A stretch of 64,000 bases of DNA from positions 87,045 through 151,044 of the forward strand of contig JAYSGB010000006.1 in the NCBI GenBank assembly GCA_041913045.1, given 5' to 3'. The DNA is from CAMLOF01 sp041913045. GTDB taxonomy: Bacteria > Pseudomonadota > Gammaproteobacteria > Burkholderiales > Burkholderiaceae_C. The notes beneath the pieces are model-generated. The model saw only the letters and a list, made by a program, of their open reading frames with translations. It was not told the origin of the DNA and searched no databases. Shown here one piece after another: positions 24,225 to 35,690 of this stretch. A program made the position numbers and the translations under genes. The first letter of the stretch is position 1; each line of letters begins with the position of its first letter.

Positions 24225-24372
24225 GGCTGGTGCCTGGGGGTGGCCGGGCCACGCTTCGCTCGCGGTCCAGTGCAACAACGCGCCTGCATGTGCTCGTCAA
24301 CACCGCATGGGTGCGCAACCTCTGTGGCAACCACGAATCGGCGCTGCGCCCGGCCACCCCCAGGCACCAGCC
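24225..24372. repeat. 148-bp element with perfect 25-bp inverted ends
   Basis: The arm at 24225-24249 (GGCTGGTGCCTGG...) is the exact reverse complement of 24348-24372. The 98-bp core contains smaller self-complementary parts such as GTGG-TTG-CCAC on the minus strand. There is no obvious target-site duplication and no protein I can support. It fills most of the 339-bp gap between hpaR and the next gene; the remainder (24373-24481) shows no clear signal. It could be a MITE-like or structured repeat. Confidence 0.65.
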
Positions 24373-24481
24373 TTGAAGCGGTAGGTGGGTATGCCAGGAG
24401 GAAGCCCACCGCGACGCCAATCCCTGACGAGCGAAACCCCGCGTATGCCAAACCCCACGAACCGAAGCAAAATCCCAGCTC

Positions 24482-25540
24482 ATGAGCCACCCCCTCCAAG
24501 CCCTGCTGGGCATCCCATTCCCCATCATCCAGGCCCCCATGGCCGGTGCCCAAGGCAGCGCGCTGGCGCTGGCCGTCACCCAGGCGGGCGGCCTGGGCTC
24601 CTTGCCCGCCGCCACCATCAGCCTGGAGGCGCTGCGCACCGAACTGCAGGTGCTGCAAGCCCAGGCCAACGGGCCATACAACGTCAACTTCTTCTGCCAC
24701 CGCCCGCCCGTGCAAGACGCAGCACGCGAAGCGGCTTGGAACCAGGCCCTGGCCCCGTACTACGCAGAGGCTGGCCTGCCACCGCCCACGGCCCCCGCCG
24801 TGGCCGCGCGGTCCCCTTTCACCGCCGAAGCCGCTGAGCTGCTGGAGGCCTTTCGCCCGCCGGTGGTGAGTTTTCACTTTGGCCTGCCCGAACCCGCACT
24901 GCTGGCGCGCGTCAAGGCCTGGGGTGCCAAGGTGCTTTCCAGCGCCACAACGGTGGAAGAAGCCATCTGGCTCGAAGCCCATGGTGTCGATGCCGTCATT
25001 GCCCAAGGCCTGGAGGCGGGCGGCCACCGGGGCATCTTCCTCAGCGACGACCTGACCACGCAACTCGGCACCTTCGCCTTGCTGCCCCAGGTGGTGGGGG
25101 CTGTGCGCGTGCCGGTGATCGCCGCCGGGGGGATCGTGGACGCCGCGGGCGTGGCTGCCGCACAGGCACTGGGTGCTGCGGGCGTGCAGGTGGGCACGGC
25201 CTACCTGCTGTGCCCCGAGGCGCAAACCACACTCATGCACCGCCAGGCCCTGCAGTCCGCCGCTGCCCGCCACACCGCGCTCACCAATGTGTTCACCGGC
25301 CGGCCCGCACGTGGCATCGTCAACCGCGCCATGCGCGAACTGGGGCAGGGCACCGTGGGCCTCAGCCCGCTGGCGCCGGCCTTTCCACTGGCGGCCACAG
25401 CCATCACCCCGCTGCGCAACGCCGCCGAAAAGGCGGGTCGCACCGACTTCACCCCCCTGTGGGCTGGGCAGAACGCGCCCGCTTGCCGCCCCATGCCAGC
25501 AGCGCAACTCACGCGCGAACTGGCCCAGGGCTGGCGGTAA
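24482..25540 (+). CDS. nitronate monooxygenase family flavoprotein
   Basis: The 352-residue FMN-dependent TIM-barrel enzyme has the family start FPIIQAPMAGAQGS, the segment AVIAQGLEAGGHRG (class I-type histidine region) and the phosphate-binding stretch VIAAGGIVDAAGVAAAQALGAAGVQVGTAYLL. It would oxidise alkyl nitronates or propionate-3-nitronate-like substrates. It is divergent from hpaR but separated by the 148-bp repeat. It ends 81 nt before alaS. Confidence 0.9.
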   Translation: MSHPLQALLGIPFPIIQAPMAGAQGSALALAVTQAGGLGSLPAATISLEALRTELQVLQAQANGPYNVNFFCHRPPVQDAAREAAWNQALAPYYAEAGLPPPTAPAVAARSPFTAEAAELLEAFRPPVVSFHFGLPEPALLARVKAWGAKVLSSATTVEEAIWLEAHGVDAVIAQGLEAGGHRGIFLSDDLTTQLGTFALLPQVVGAVRVPVIAAGGIVDAAGVAAAQALGAAGVQVGTAYLLCPEAQTTLMHRQALQSAAARHTALTNVFTGRPARGIVNRAMRELGQGTVGLSPLAPAFPLAATAITPLRNAAEKAGRTDFTPLWAGQNAPACRPMPAAQLTRELAQGWR

Positions 25541-25621
25541 AATGAAGGGTTCGCCTGCCAGCGCGCAGGCCCCCAAAACCCACCCAACCCAACGCGACGC
25601 GACCTACAGGCGCAGCCGACC

Positions 25622-28258
<2,637 letters not shown>

Positions 28259-28284
28259 CGGCCAAAGCCATTCCCGGCTGAATG

Positions 28285-28319
28285 AAAAAGCCGCAGTGTT
28301 TTGGGCACTGCGGCTTTTT
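28285..28319. terminator. rho-independent terminator after alaS, probably bidirectional
   Basis: A 14-bp perfect stem (AAAAAGCCGCAGTG with CACTGCGGCTTTTT) and a 7-base loop are flanked by A and T runs on both sides. It lies between the convergent alaS and acyltransferase genes and can serve both. Confidence 0.9.
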
Positions 28320-28371
28320 CTTTCTCGTTGATGGGTTGCAGATTCGTGTGGTCAGGTCACCACCACGAAAC

Positions 28372-29412
28372 TCATCGTTTCACCAACCTCCCAAGTGGCG
28401 CCTCTACCCACCGCTCGAACGCCCAGCCCAGTGCCACGCTCACCGCCCACATTGCGGCATACATGGCCGAGCCTGCAGCGGGGCTGGACCATTCCAGTGC
28501 AGCAAACAGCGCATTGCCCAGCAGCAGCACCGGGAAGTGGATGAGGAACAGCGCATAAGACGAGCGGCCGAACGTTTCCAGTACCCGTTCCAGCCAGGTG
28601 GGGGCCAGCGTAAACGTCCGCCCTTGCGTCAAGCCCAGCCACAGCGCCACACTCAAAGCCAGGGCAATGCGGGTGCGGTATTCCAGCGCCAGTGCCAGCA
28701 GGCCCACCAATGCCATGGCCACCAGCCACCATGCTCGGCGGCTGGTGCTTCCCCACTGGCCCGCCCAGCGTGCGGCCACGCCCAAGCCATAGGCGCCAAA
28801 GAAGTAGATGGACCAGTCGTCCAGTCCAGGGTTGCGGTTCCACAGCAGCAGCGACGCCGCCGTGGCCACCAGCACCAACACCATGGCGGGCCAACGTTGG
28901 CCGCCCCGCTGGCCGAGCCACAGCAGCAGTGCCAGCAGCGCATGCAACTGGAAATCAATCGCCACGTACCACACCCCGGCTGACAAAGCTTCCACGCCCA
29001 GCACTTCGTGCAGCAGCATGGCGTGCGCCAGCAGCTGTTGCAAGGTGGGTGTGCCGGGCACAAAGTCGTCACCCAACCAGGGGCGCACCACGGCGGCGGC
29101 CCCCAGCGCCAGCAGCAGCGCCACCAGAAAAGGCGGGGCCAGCCGCAGGTAACGTCGCCACAGGGTGCGCCACAGAACGGTTGCGCTTCCAGCCATGGTT
29201 GGCGTCAGGCTCTGCGCGGCCAGGTAGCCACCCAGTACCAAAAAGACCTGCACCGCCATGCGCCCGTAGTCGTATAGCCAGCCCATGGGGCCGGGCGCGT
29301 TGCCGTACATGGTTTCGGCCACCGGGCCGTAGGCGGCCAGATGGTGCAGAACGATCAGTTGCGACGCAACCACTTTCAGGGCGTCTATGGCGGGTTGGCG
29401 TGGGTTGCTCAT
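28372..29412 (-). CDS. acyltransferase-3 family membrane protein
   Basis: The 346-residue protein has about ten hydrophobic segments and begins PAIDALKVVASQLIVLHHLAAYGP, with the His of the acyltransferase-3 (OafA/YrhL-like) family in LHH. Relatives O-acetylate surface polysaccharides or glycans; no specific substrate can be named. The start at 29412 overlaps the upstream pseudouridine synthase stop by 4 nt. The larger open frame to 29805 is a shadow in that gene. Confidence 0.85.
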   Translation of the reverse strand: MSNPRQPAIDALKVVASQLIVLHHLAAYGPVAETMYGNAPGPMGWLYDYGRMAVQVFLVLGGYLAAQSLTPTMAGSATVLWRTLWRRYLRLAPPFLVALLLALGAAAVVRPWLGDDFVPGTPTLQQLLAHAMLLHEVLGVEALSAGVWYVAIDFQLHALLALLLWLGQRGGQRWPAMVLVLVATAASLLLWNRNPGLDDWSIYFFGAYGLGVAARWAGQWGSTSRRAWWLVAMALVGLLALALEYRTRIALALSVALWLGLTQGRTFTLAPTWLERVLETFGRSSYALFLIHFPVLLLGNALFAALEWSSPAAGSAMYAAMWAVSVALGWAFERWVEAPLGRLVKR

Positions 29413-30356
29413 GCCGATGGGGGCAGTGTCAGGTGCAGGCGGCTCTCGAACCGGCGTGGCTGGCCGGTGACGGGGTCGGTGAAGGCGATGGAGCGTGCCA
29501 GCAGGCGCAGGGGTTCGGCAAAGTCTTCCAGTTCGCCCGGGCCACGGCGCACCGTGGGGTAGAACTGGTCGCCCAGCAGCGGCAGTCCCAGGCCGTGCAT
29601 ATGCACGCGCAGCTGGTGCCGTTTGCCGGTCACGGGCTCCAGCCGGTAGCGGGCCCAGTTGCCGTGCCGCTCCAGCAGGTGGATGTGCGTTTCGCTGTTG
29701 GGCGGCAGGTTCTCTTCGGGGCGGGCTTCTCGCATGCGGTAGAAGGCGTCCTCCTGCTCCAGAATGTGGCTGCGCAGGGTCTGTGGCCAGGTCATGCCTT
29801 CGCACCAGGGGGCAACGGCTTCGTAGGTCTTGTCCACCAACCGGTCGCGGAACAGGCGCTGGTAGGCGTCGCGTTCGGGTGGCTGCACGCTGAACACCAC
29901 TAGCCCGGCGGTCTCGCGGTCAATGCGGTGCAGCGGGCTCAGGTTGGGCAGGTTCAGGCGCTGCTTCAGGCGCACCAGCAGTGTTTCGCGCACGTAGCGG
30001 CCACCGGGCGTCACTGGCAGGAAGTGCGGTTTGTCGGCCACCAGCAGGTGTTCGTCCTGGAAGACGACCGATTCCTCGAAGGGTATGGCAGGCTCATGGG
30101 GCAGGGCGCGCCAGTAGTACACGCGCCCGCCGTGTTCGTAAGGTGTGTCGGGTGGCAGGGGCTGACCATCGTCATCCACCACTTCGCCACGTGCCATGCG
30201 CCCCTGCCATTCGGCACGGTCCACGGCGGGCAGGCGTTCGGCCAGAAAGTCCAACACTGTAGGCCAGGGTGCCACGCGCATGCGCGGCATCGACACGCAA
30301 CTGGGCGACACCCCGTCGCGCATGGGAATGGCAGCGTTCTTGGCAACGTGGGCCAT
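29409..30356 (-). CDS. RluA-family pseudouridine synthase
   Basis: The 315-residue protein has the RluA-type catalytic motif HRIDRETAGLVVFS (catalytic Asp) and the later KRHQLRVHMHGLGLPLLGDQFYP. The long N-terminal region lacks a clear S4 motif, resembling bifunctional tRNA Psi32 / 23S rRNA Psi746 enzymes (RluA type); target positions are inferred. It precedes the acyltransferase with a 4-nt overlap and lies 30 nt after the trmB stop. Confidence 0.88.
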   Translation of the reverse strand: MAHVAKNAAIPMRDGVSPSCVSMPRMRVAPWPTVLDFLAERLPAVDRAEWQGRMARGEVVDDDGQPLPPDTPYEHGGRVYYWRALPHEPAIPFEESVVFQDEHLLVADKPHFLPVTPGGRYVRETLLVRLKQRLNLPNLSPLHRIDRETAGLVVFSVQPPERDAYQRLFRDRLVDKTYEAVAPWCEGMTWPQTLRSHILEQEDAFYRMREARPEENLPPNSETHIHLLERHGNWARYRLEPVTGKRHQLRVHMHGLGLPLLGDQFYPTVRRGPGELEDFAEPLRLLARSIAFTDPVTGQPRRFESRLHLTLPPSA

Positions 30357-30386
30357 GGCTCGGGACTGGCGGGACGGGGTGGTGCT

Positions 30387-31145
30387 TCAGATGCGGCGGA
30401 ACACCACGTCCCACACGCCGTGACCCAGGCGCAGGCCCCGGTTCTCGAACTTGGTGAGCGGGCGGTAGTCGGGCTTGGGCGCGTAGCCGTCCAGGCCGGC
30501 ATCGCTGGCGGTGTTGGCCAGGCGCGGCTCGGCGCTCAGCACCTCCAGCATCTGTTCGGCATAGGGTTGCCAGTCGGTAGCGCAGTGGATGTAGCCGCCG
30601 GGCTTGAGGCGGCTCACCAGCTTGGCCACGAAGGGTGGCTGTACCAGGCGGCGCTTGTTGTGTTTCTTCTTGTGCCAGGGGTCGGGGAAGAAGATGTGCA
30701 CACCGTCGATGGAGCCCTCGGTCAGCATGTGGTCGATCACTTCCACCGCGTCGTGCTGCAGGATGCGGATGTTGGTGATGTCCTGTTCGCCGATGCGCTT
30801 GAGCAGCGCGCCCACGCCGGGCTCGTGCACTTCACAGCACAGGAAGTTGTCTTCCGGGCGCACGCGCGCGATGTGCGCGGTGGCCTCGCCCATGCCGAAG
30901 CCGATCTCGAGAATCAGCGGCGCGGTGCGGCCATAGGCCTGGGTGGCGTCCAGTGGCTGGCCGCTGTAGGGCAGCACGAAGCGTGGCCCGTACAGCTCAA
31001 AAGCCTTGGCTTGGCCGGTGGTGGTGCGGCCTGCGCGCTTGACGAAGCTCTTGATCGTCTTGGGGTGCGCCACGTGGGCGGGTGCCTGAGCGTCGCTGGT
31101 CGAGTCGGCGGCAGGGCTGGGGGTGTCGGAAATGGAGGTGTTCAC
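30387..31145 (-). CDS. trmB: tRNA (guanine-N7-)-methyltransferase
   Basis: The enzyme methylates G46 of tRNAs using SAM. The 252-residue protein has LILEIGFGMGEATAHIA (SAM loop), IDGVHIFFPDPWHKKKHNKRRLVQPPF (family hallmark) and GGYIHCATDW. It has a GTG start at 31145 overlapping the gluQRS stop (GTGA). The N-terminal ~35 residues are Ala/Ser/Pro rich and probably disordered. No in-frame ATG lies before the catalytic core, which supports the GTG. Confidence 0.94.
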   Translation of the reverse strand: MNTSISDTPSPAADSTSDAQAPAHVAHPKTIKSFVKRAGRTTTGQAKAFELYGPRFVLPYSGQPLDATQAYGRTAPLILEIGFGMGEATAHIARVRPEDNFLCCEVHEPGVGALLKRIGEQDITNIRILQHDAVEVIDHMLTEGSIDGVHIFFPDPWHKKKHNKRRLVQPPFVAKLVSRLKPGGYIHCATDWQPYAEQMLEVLSAEPRLANTASDAGLDGYAPKPDYRPLTKFENRGLRLGHGVWDVVFRRI

Positions 31146-32071
31146 GGCCCGGGATTGTAGAGACCCCGAGGCTGGCAGGCTTGCCGCCAGTCGGTTGTCC
31201 AGGCCGTCAGGGCCTGTTGCACGGTGCCGCCATGCGGGGGCAGGCCCAATGCGGCAGCGGCCTGGTGGAGCGCCGCCAGCGGGTTGCTCAGGTCCACGGG
31301 CTGGGCGCCGTTCTGCTTGCTCAACTTCTCGCCATTGGGGCCCAGCACCAGGGGCGTGTGCAGGTATGCCGGGGTGGGCAGGCCCAGCGCCCGCTGCAGC
31401 ACGATCTGTCGTGCGGTGTTGTCGGCCAGGTCTTCGCCACGCACCACATGGGTAATACCTTGCGCGGCGTCGTCCACCACCACGGCCAACTGGTAGGCCC
31501 ACAGGCCGTCGGCGCGCCTGAGCACAAAGTCGCCCACCTCGCGGGCCACATCCTGTTGCTGTGCGCCCAGGCGGCGGTCGTGCCAGGGCAGCGGTGTGGG
31601 CAGTTGCAGGCGCTGGCATACCGCTTCCACGTGCAGCCGCCATGCACGGCCGGGGCGGCCTTGCAGCCCGCCCCGCTCCGGGCGGCAGGTGCCGGGGTAC
31701 ACCAGTTCGGCATGGCGCTCGCGGCTCAGGCCTTGCGTGGCCCAGGCGTGCTCAATGTCTTTGCGGGTGCAGGCGCAGGGATAGGCCAGCCCGGCGGAGG
31801 CCAGCTTGTCCAGCGCATCTTGGTATAGCGCCCCGCGTTGCGACTGCCACACGGGTGGCTCGTCGGCCACCAGCCCGCAGGTGGCCAGTTGTTGAAGGAT
31901 GGCGACATCCGCGCCCGGTACGCAACGCGGGGTGTCCACGTCCTCTATGCGCACCAACCAGCGCCCGGCGTGGGCGCGAGCGTCCAGCCAGCTCGCCAGC
32001 GCAGCCACCAGCGAACCAGGGTGCAGCGAGCCGGTGGGCGAAGGGGCAAAGCGGCCGACGTAGCCCGCCAT
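31142..32071 (-). CDS. gluQ: glutamyl-queuosine tRNA(Asp) synthetase
   Basis: The 309-residue protein resembles the catalytic half of GluRS without the anticodon-binding domain. It has RFAPSPTGSLHPGSLVAALASW (HIGH-like), the zinc-site cysteines in YPCACTRKDIE and the KLSKQNG loop. It attaches glutamate to queuosine in tRNA-Asp. The ATG at 32071 fits the family start; the longer frame overlaps the upstream oxidoreductase. It is coupled to trmB by a 4-nt overlap. Confidence 0.94.
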   Translation of the reverse strand: MAGYVGRFAPSPTGSLHPGSLVAALASWLDARAHAGRWLVRIEDVDTPRCVPGADVAILQQLATCGLVADEPPVWQSQRGALYQDALDKLASAGLAYPCACTRKDIEHAWATQGLSRERHAELVYPGTCRPERGGLQGRPGRAWRLHVEAVCQRLQLPTPLPWHDRRLGAQQQDVAREVGDFVLRRADGLWAYQLAVVVDDAAQGITHVVRGEDLADNTARQIVLQRALGLPTPAYLHTPLVLGPNGEKLSKQNGAQPVDLSNPLAALHQAAAALGLPPHGGTVQQALTAWTTDWRQACQPRGLYNPGP

Positions 32072-32081
32072 CGGCGCTCCG

Positions 32082-33182
32082 TCAGGCGATGGCCAGCGCC
32101 AGGTCCAAGCCCGAGACGAAGGCGCTTTCCACGCGGTAACCCAGGCACCAGTCGCCGCACAGGCCAATGCCCAGCTTGGCGTCCCAAAGGTAGGGGCGGC
32201 CCAGCGGCTTGCGCGTTTGCGCGTAGCGCCAGCGGTGGGCCACGGCATGGCTGGGCGTGGCACGTATGCCGGTGATCTCGGCAAAGCCCTTGAGCAGCTT
32301 GGCGGCCACGCGCTCGGCGTCGTCTTCCAGGTGCTCGGCAGACCACTCGGGGCTGGCCTGCACGGTCCAGCGTTCCACCTGGCTGCGGCCGGGTTTGCTG
32401 GTTTCGCGCGCCACCCAGCGGATGCGGTGGTGGTCGCTGCGCGCTGCGTGCCAGTGCGGGCCGAACTGCGCCAGCCCAGGCTGCATGGCTTGCGGGAAGG
32501 CCAGCATCAGCGTCCAGCAGGGTGAAACCTGCACGCCCGTCAGCGCGTCGAGCAGGGCCGGGGCCAATTGGGATGCTTGCAGCAACTGCTGCGCCTGCAC
32601 GTGGGGCAGGGCGAGCACCACCTGGTCAAAGCCGCCGTGCACCTGCTGGGCCCCGTCGGGCGATTCGGTGCGCAACTGCCACTGCTTGGGGTGAAGGGCA
32701 TCGGGTTCGATGCGCGTGACCTGGGTCTCCGGCAGCACACGGGCGTTCAGGCGGCCGTCTGCCAGTGGTTCGGCCCAGGCCTTGACCAGCGAACTCATGC
32801 CGGGCGTGGCCACCCAATGCACTTCGGTGGGGGCAGGGGCGGTGGCCAGCGTCTGGCCCAGCGCGTCAAGCACGCGCACGGTGTTCACGCGCCAGGGGGC
32901 AGCCAGGCCAGGTGTGGTCTTGAGCGCCAGCGCAAAGCGGGGGTCGCGCACCGTGAAGTACTGCGCGCCATGGTCGAAGCCACCAAATTCGCTGCGGCGC
33001 GTTGCCATTCGCCCGCCAACGCCCTTGCTTTTTTCCAGCAAGGTCACACGGTGGCCCGCTTGCACCAACGTTCGCGCACAGGTTACCCCAGCCATGCCTG
33101 CGCCCACCACGGCAATGTGGCGTGGCGGCGCCGAAGGACCGTTGGCAGTGCGTTGGCTGGGTGCGCGCTTCGGTTTCGGCAT
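32082..33182 (-). CDS. FAD/NAD(P)-dependent oxidoreductase (amine-oxidase/renalase-like)
   Basis: The 366-residue protein has the dinucleotide-binding motif IAVVGAGMAGVTCARTLVQAGHRVTLLEKSKGVGGRMATRR and GGFDHGAQYFTVRDPRF, typical of the renalase-like NAD(P)/FAD family. The C-terminal LGIGLCGDWCLGYRVESAFVSGLDLA is the second FAD contact. The substrate is unknown. The ATG at 33182 has GGAG about 8 nt upstream; the frame is open to 33248. It ends 10 nt before gluQ. Confidence 0.87.
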   Translation of the reverse strand: MPKPKRAPSQRTANGPSAPPRHIAVVGAGMAGVTCARTLVQAGHRVTLLEKSKGVGGRMATRRSEFGGFDHGAQYFTVRDPRFALALKTTPGLAAPWRVNTVRVLDALGQTLATAPAPTEVHWVATPGMSSLVKAWAEPLADGRLNARVLPETQVTRIEPDALHPKQWQLRTESPDGAQQVHGGFDQVVLALPHVQAQQLLQASQLAPALLDALTGVQVSPCWTLMLAFPQAMQPGLAQFGPHWHAARSDHHRIRWVARETSKPGRSQVERWTVQASPEWSAEHLEDDAERVAAKLLKGFAEITGIRATPSHAVAHRWRYAQTRKPLGRPYLWDAKLGIGLCGDWCLGYRVESAFVSGLDLALAIA

Positions 33183-33254
33183 AGGGTTCTCCGTAGATGT
33201 GGGGACTGTCTCTTCAGGACTCACTGTAACAGCGCTTGCGCTCATCAAGCGTGG

Positions 33255-34217
33255 TCACCGTTGGTAGTGGTTTTCCAGAAGAGCTCGGCGGGTTTGCGGG
33301 CTGGCCAATTGCGTGAGCCACCATTCCATGGCGCGGCCATGGGTGTTGCTGTCGGCCGACAGGCGGTCTGCATGGGGCAGGCGCCATGCGTAGCCTGGCT
33401 GGTAGATGCGCGGGGGCAGGGCCACATCCTTGCGCACCAGGTGCCCTGCTTGTATGTAGGGCTGTACCAGGGGCAACGGCAGCGATCCGCAGCCCAACCC
33501 GCGCAGTTGCGCTTCGAGCTTGTGCTGCATGGTTGGTACCGTCAACACGTCTTGCCCCGGCAACAGGCCAAAACTCAGGCCGCCGCCGCGCTGTGTGGAG
33601 TCGGCCACGGCGACCACGCGGTGCCGCTGCAGTTCGGCAGCTGTGAGCGTGTGGGAAACGGAAGCCAGCGGATGGTGTGGCGCCACGACGAACACAAAGG
33701 TCACCTCGCCAAGTTGCTCGAAGCGAAGGCTGGAAGAAGATGTGCCGTGCATGGATACCCCCAGCGCCAGATCGGCCTGGCCGTTGAGCACCACTTCCAG
33801 CGTGCCCGAGAGCGTTTCCGAGCGCAGCCGCAGCCGGGTGGGTGCCCCCAGGCTGTAGAACGCCTCGCACAGCTCGAACAGCGTGGTGCGCGAAACAATG
33901 GCATCTGCCGCGATGGTGAACTGCGGCTCCCACCCCGTGGCCACCCGTTTCACGCGCTGTGCCACCGCATCCAGTTCCAGCAACAAGTGTTCGCCCGCGC
34001 GCAGCAACTCGGCCCCCGCGGGGGTGAGCTGCGCACGGCGCGACCGTCGATCGAACAGCAGCACGTCCAGCGCATCTTCCATCTGGCGCACGCGGTAGGT
34101 CAGGGCGCTGGGCACCAGGCCCAACTCGCGGGCGGCAGCGGCCATGCTGCCGGTGCGGGCCACCGTTTCCACCAGGTGAAGGTTTTCGGGGGAGAGGGCT
34201 ACGCGCTGTTTTTGCAT
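33255..34217 (-). CDS. LysR-family transcriptional regulator
   Basis: The 320-residue protein has an N-terminal winged helix-turn-helix (LHLVETVARTGSMAAAARELGLVPSALTYRVRQMEDAL, about residues 13-50) and a substrate-binding domain. It is transcribed divergently from the pirin gene across 117 bp containing a T-N11-A type site, so it probably regulates pirin and the WrbA-like gene and perhaps itself. The ATG at 34217 is the first that gives a normal LysR N-terminus. Confidence 0.92.
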   Translation of the reverse strand: MQKQRVALSPENLHLVETVARTGSMAAAARELGLVPSALTYRVRQMEDALDVLLFDRRSRRAQLTPAGAELLRAGEHLLLELDAVAQRVKRVATGWEPQFTIAADAIVSRTTLFELCEAFYSLGAPTRLRLRSETLSGTLEVVLNGQADLALGVSMHGTSSSSLRFEQLGEVTFVFVVAPHHPLASVSHTLTAAELQRHRVVAVADSTQRGGGLSFGLLPGQDVLTVPTMQHKLEAQLRGLGCGSLPLPLVQPYIQAGHLVRKDVALPPRIYQPGYAWRLPHADRLSADSNTHGRAMEWWLTQLASPQTRRALLENHYQR

Positions 34218-34233
34218 GCTGAAGGCGCCGGTG

Positions 34234-34248
34234 TTCAGTGAATTTGAA
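34234..34248. promoter_or_regulatory. possible LysR-type binding site
   Basis: TTCA-N7-TGAA is an interrupted palindrome containing a T-N11-A motif. It lies 17 bp upstream of the LysR start and 87 bp upstream of the pirin ATG, where LysR regulators usually bind. Confidence 0.4.
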
Positions 34249-34334
34249 TGATGCCACCAAACCAGTGCGGCGTCATCGGTGTGCAATATGGATACAGTGA
34301 ACCCATCGGCATTCAGCATCAACCGGAGGTCCAC

Positions 34335-35036
34335 ATGATCACATTGCGTCGTTCCCAGGAGCGTGGTTACGCTGACCACGGCTGGCTCAAAAGCTACCAC
34401 TCCTTTTCGTTCGCGGGCTATTACGACCCGGCACACATGGGCTGGGGTAATCTGCGCGTCATCAACGAAGACCGCATTGCCCCGGGCACCGGTTTTGGTA
34501 CGCACGGCCACCGCGACATGGAAATCATCAGCTACGTGCTGCAGGGTGAACTGGCGCACCAGGACAGCATGGGCAACGTCAAGGGCATTCCGCCCGGCGA
34601 GGTACAGCGTATGAGCGCAGGCCGTGGCGTGATGCACAGCGAGTTCAACCACGCACCCAACCAGACCACGCATTTCCTGCAGATCTGGATCGAACCCAAC
34701 GTGACCGGCATTGCGCCCAGCTACGAGCAGAAAGCTTTCGCTGAAACCGACAAGCGCGGTCAACTGCGCCTGGTGGCCTCGCCCGACGGCGCCGACGGCT
34801 CTGTGACCATCCATGCGGATGCGGCGTTGTACGCCGGGCTGTTCGATGGTGACGAAACGGCCGAACTGGCTTTGAACCCTGCGCGCCGGGGCTACGTGCA
34901 CTTGGTGCGTGGTGAGCTGGAGGTCAACGGCCAGCGCCTGCAGGCAGGCGACGCAGCACTGCTGCAAGGTGAATCCCGCGTCACGCTGGCCAACGGGCAC
35001 GACGCCGAAGTGCTGGTGTTCGATCTGGAGAACTGA
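34335..35036 (+). CDS. pirin family protein (cupin bicupin)
   Basis: The 233-residue protein has the Pirin N-terminal cupin with FGTHGHRDMEIISYVLQGELAHQDSMG (metal-binding His, His, Glu) and the C-terminal MSAGRGVMHSEFNH. Relatives of this YhhW type show quercetinase or stress-related activity. The start is the ATG at 34335 with GGAGG 6 nt upstream (34325-34329); the frame is open to 34248. The WrbA-like gene follows 48 nt later, consistent with a redox or quinone-stress unit under the divergent LysR regulator. Confidence 0.92.
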   Translation: MITLRRSQERGYADHGWLKSYHSFSFAGYYDPAHMGWGNLRVINEDRIAPGTGFGTHGHRDMEIISYVLQGELAHQDSMGNVKGIPPGEVQRMSAGRGVMHSEFNHAPNQTTHFLQIWIEPNVTGIAPSYEQKAFAETDKRGQLRLVASPDGADGSVTIHADAALYAGLFDGDETAELALNPARRGYVHLVRGELEVNGQRLQAGDAALLQGESRVTLANGHDAEVLVFDLEN

Positions 35037-35084
35037 TTTTTTCAAGGCGCGCCAAGCGCCAGTTCATCACAGGAGCAAGCAAAC

Positions 35085-35639
35085 ATGGCAAAAATCATCG
35101 TCGTATACCACTCGGGTTACGGTCACACCCAGCGCCTCGCGCAGTCTGTGGCACAGGGCGCAGGCGCTGAACTGCTGGCCATCGACGCAGAGGGCAACCT
35201 GCCCGAAGGTGGCTGGGACGCACTGGCTGCAGCCGACGCCATCATCCTGGGCAGCCCCACCTACATGGGCAGCGTGAGCTGGCAGTTCAAGAAGTTCGCC
35301 GACGCGTCCAGCAAGCCCTGGTACACGCAGCAATGGAAAGACAAAATCTTTGCCGCTTTCACCAACAGCTCCAACATCAACGGCGACAAGCTTTCTACCT
35401 TGCACTACATGTTCACGCTGGCCATGCAGCACGGCGGTATCTGGGTGGGCAATGGCGTGAGCTTCCACAACACCAAGGCCTCCCAGCGCGACGACGTTGG
35501 CTACCTGGCTTCGTCCAGCGGCGTGATGGGGCAGACCCCGTCTGATGTGGGCGCCGCCGACATGAACCCGGGCGACCTGGAAACCGCACGCCTGCTGGGC
35601 GAGCGCGTGGCGCAGCTTGTTGAACGGTTGAAGAGCTGA
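35085..35639 (+). CDS. WrbA-like NAD(P)H:quinone oxidoreductase / flavodoxin-family protein
   Basis: The 184-residue protein starts MAKIIVVYHSGYGHTQRLAQSVAQG, the FMN-phosphate loop of flavodoxin-like folds, and has AIILGSPTYMGSVSWQFKKFAD and the SSNINGDKLSTLHYM segment near residues 87-105. WrbA-type enzymes reduce quinones by two electrons and protect against oxidative stress. It is slightly shorter than E. coli WrbA (198). It is co-directional with pirin, 48 nt downstream. Confidence 0.87.
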   Translation: MAKIIVVYHSGYGHTQRLAQSVAQGAGAELLAIDAEGNLPEGGWDALAAADAIILGSPTYMGSVSWQFKKFADASSKPWYTQQWKDKIFAAFTNSSNINGDKLSTLHYMFTLAMQHGGIWVGNGVSFHNTKASQRDDVGYLASSSGVMGQTPSDVGAADMNPGDLETARLLGERVAQLVERLKS

Positions 35640-35645
35640 GTCTTG

Positions 35646-35670
35646 CCGGTCCGTACGCAAAACGGGCCGG
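35646..35670 (+). terminator. hairpin after the WrbA-like gene
   Basis: CCGGTCCGT pairs with ACGGGCCGG (9 bp, one G-T) around a 7-base loop, starting 6 nt after the stop codon. There is no T run, so it is a weak or rho-assisted terminator at best. Confidence 0.4.
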
Positions 35671-35678
35671 TGCCATCG

Positions 35679-35684
35679 TAAGAT
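35679..35684 (+). promoter_or_regulatory. possible -10 box of DUF599 gene, leaderless spacing
   Basis: TAAGAT lies 6 nt before the ATG at 35691, with no Shine-Dalgarno between. No good -35 is seen. See the leaderless-mRNA finding. Confidence 0.35.
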
Positions 35685-35690
35685 GGCCGC

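Noticed and set aside
24179..24485. Small open frames within the 24225-24372 repeat
   Set aside because: They arise from the repeat arms and core; nothing suggests selection on protein sequence.
25553..25570. GCCTGC/GCAGGC hairpin as terminator between nitronate monooxygenase and alaS
   Set aside because: It has a short 6-bp stem with no T run; it is more likely chance self-complementarity in GC-rich DNA.
32568..34241. 557-codon plus-strand open frame across the oxidoreductase and LysR genes
   Set aside because: It crosses two well-supported minus-strand genes and their intergenic region and has no recognisable domain.
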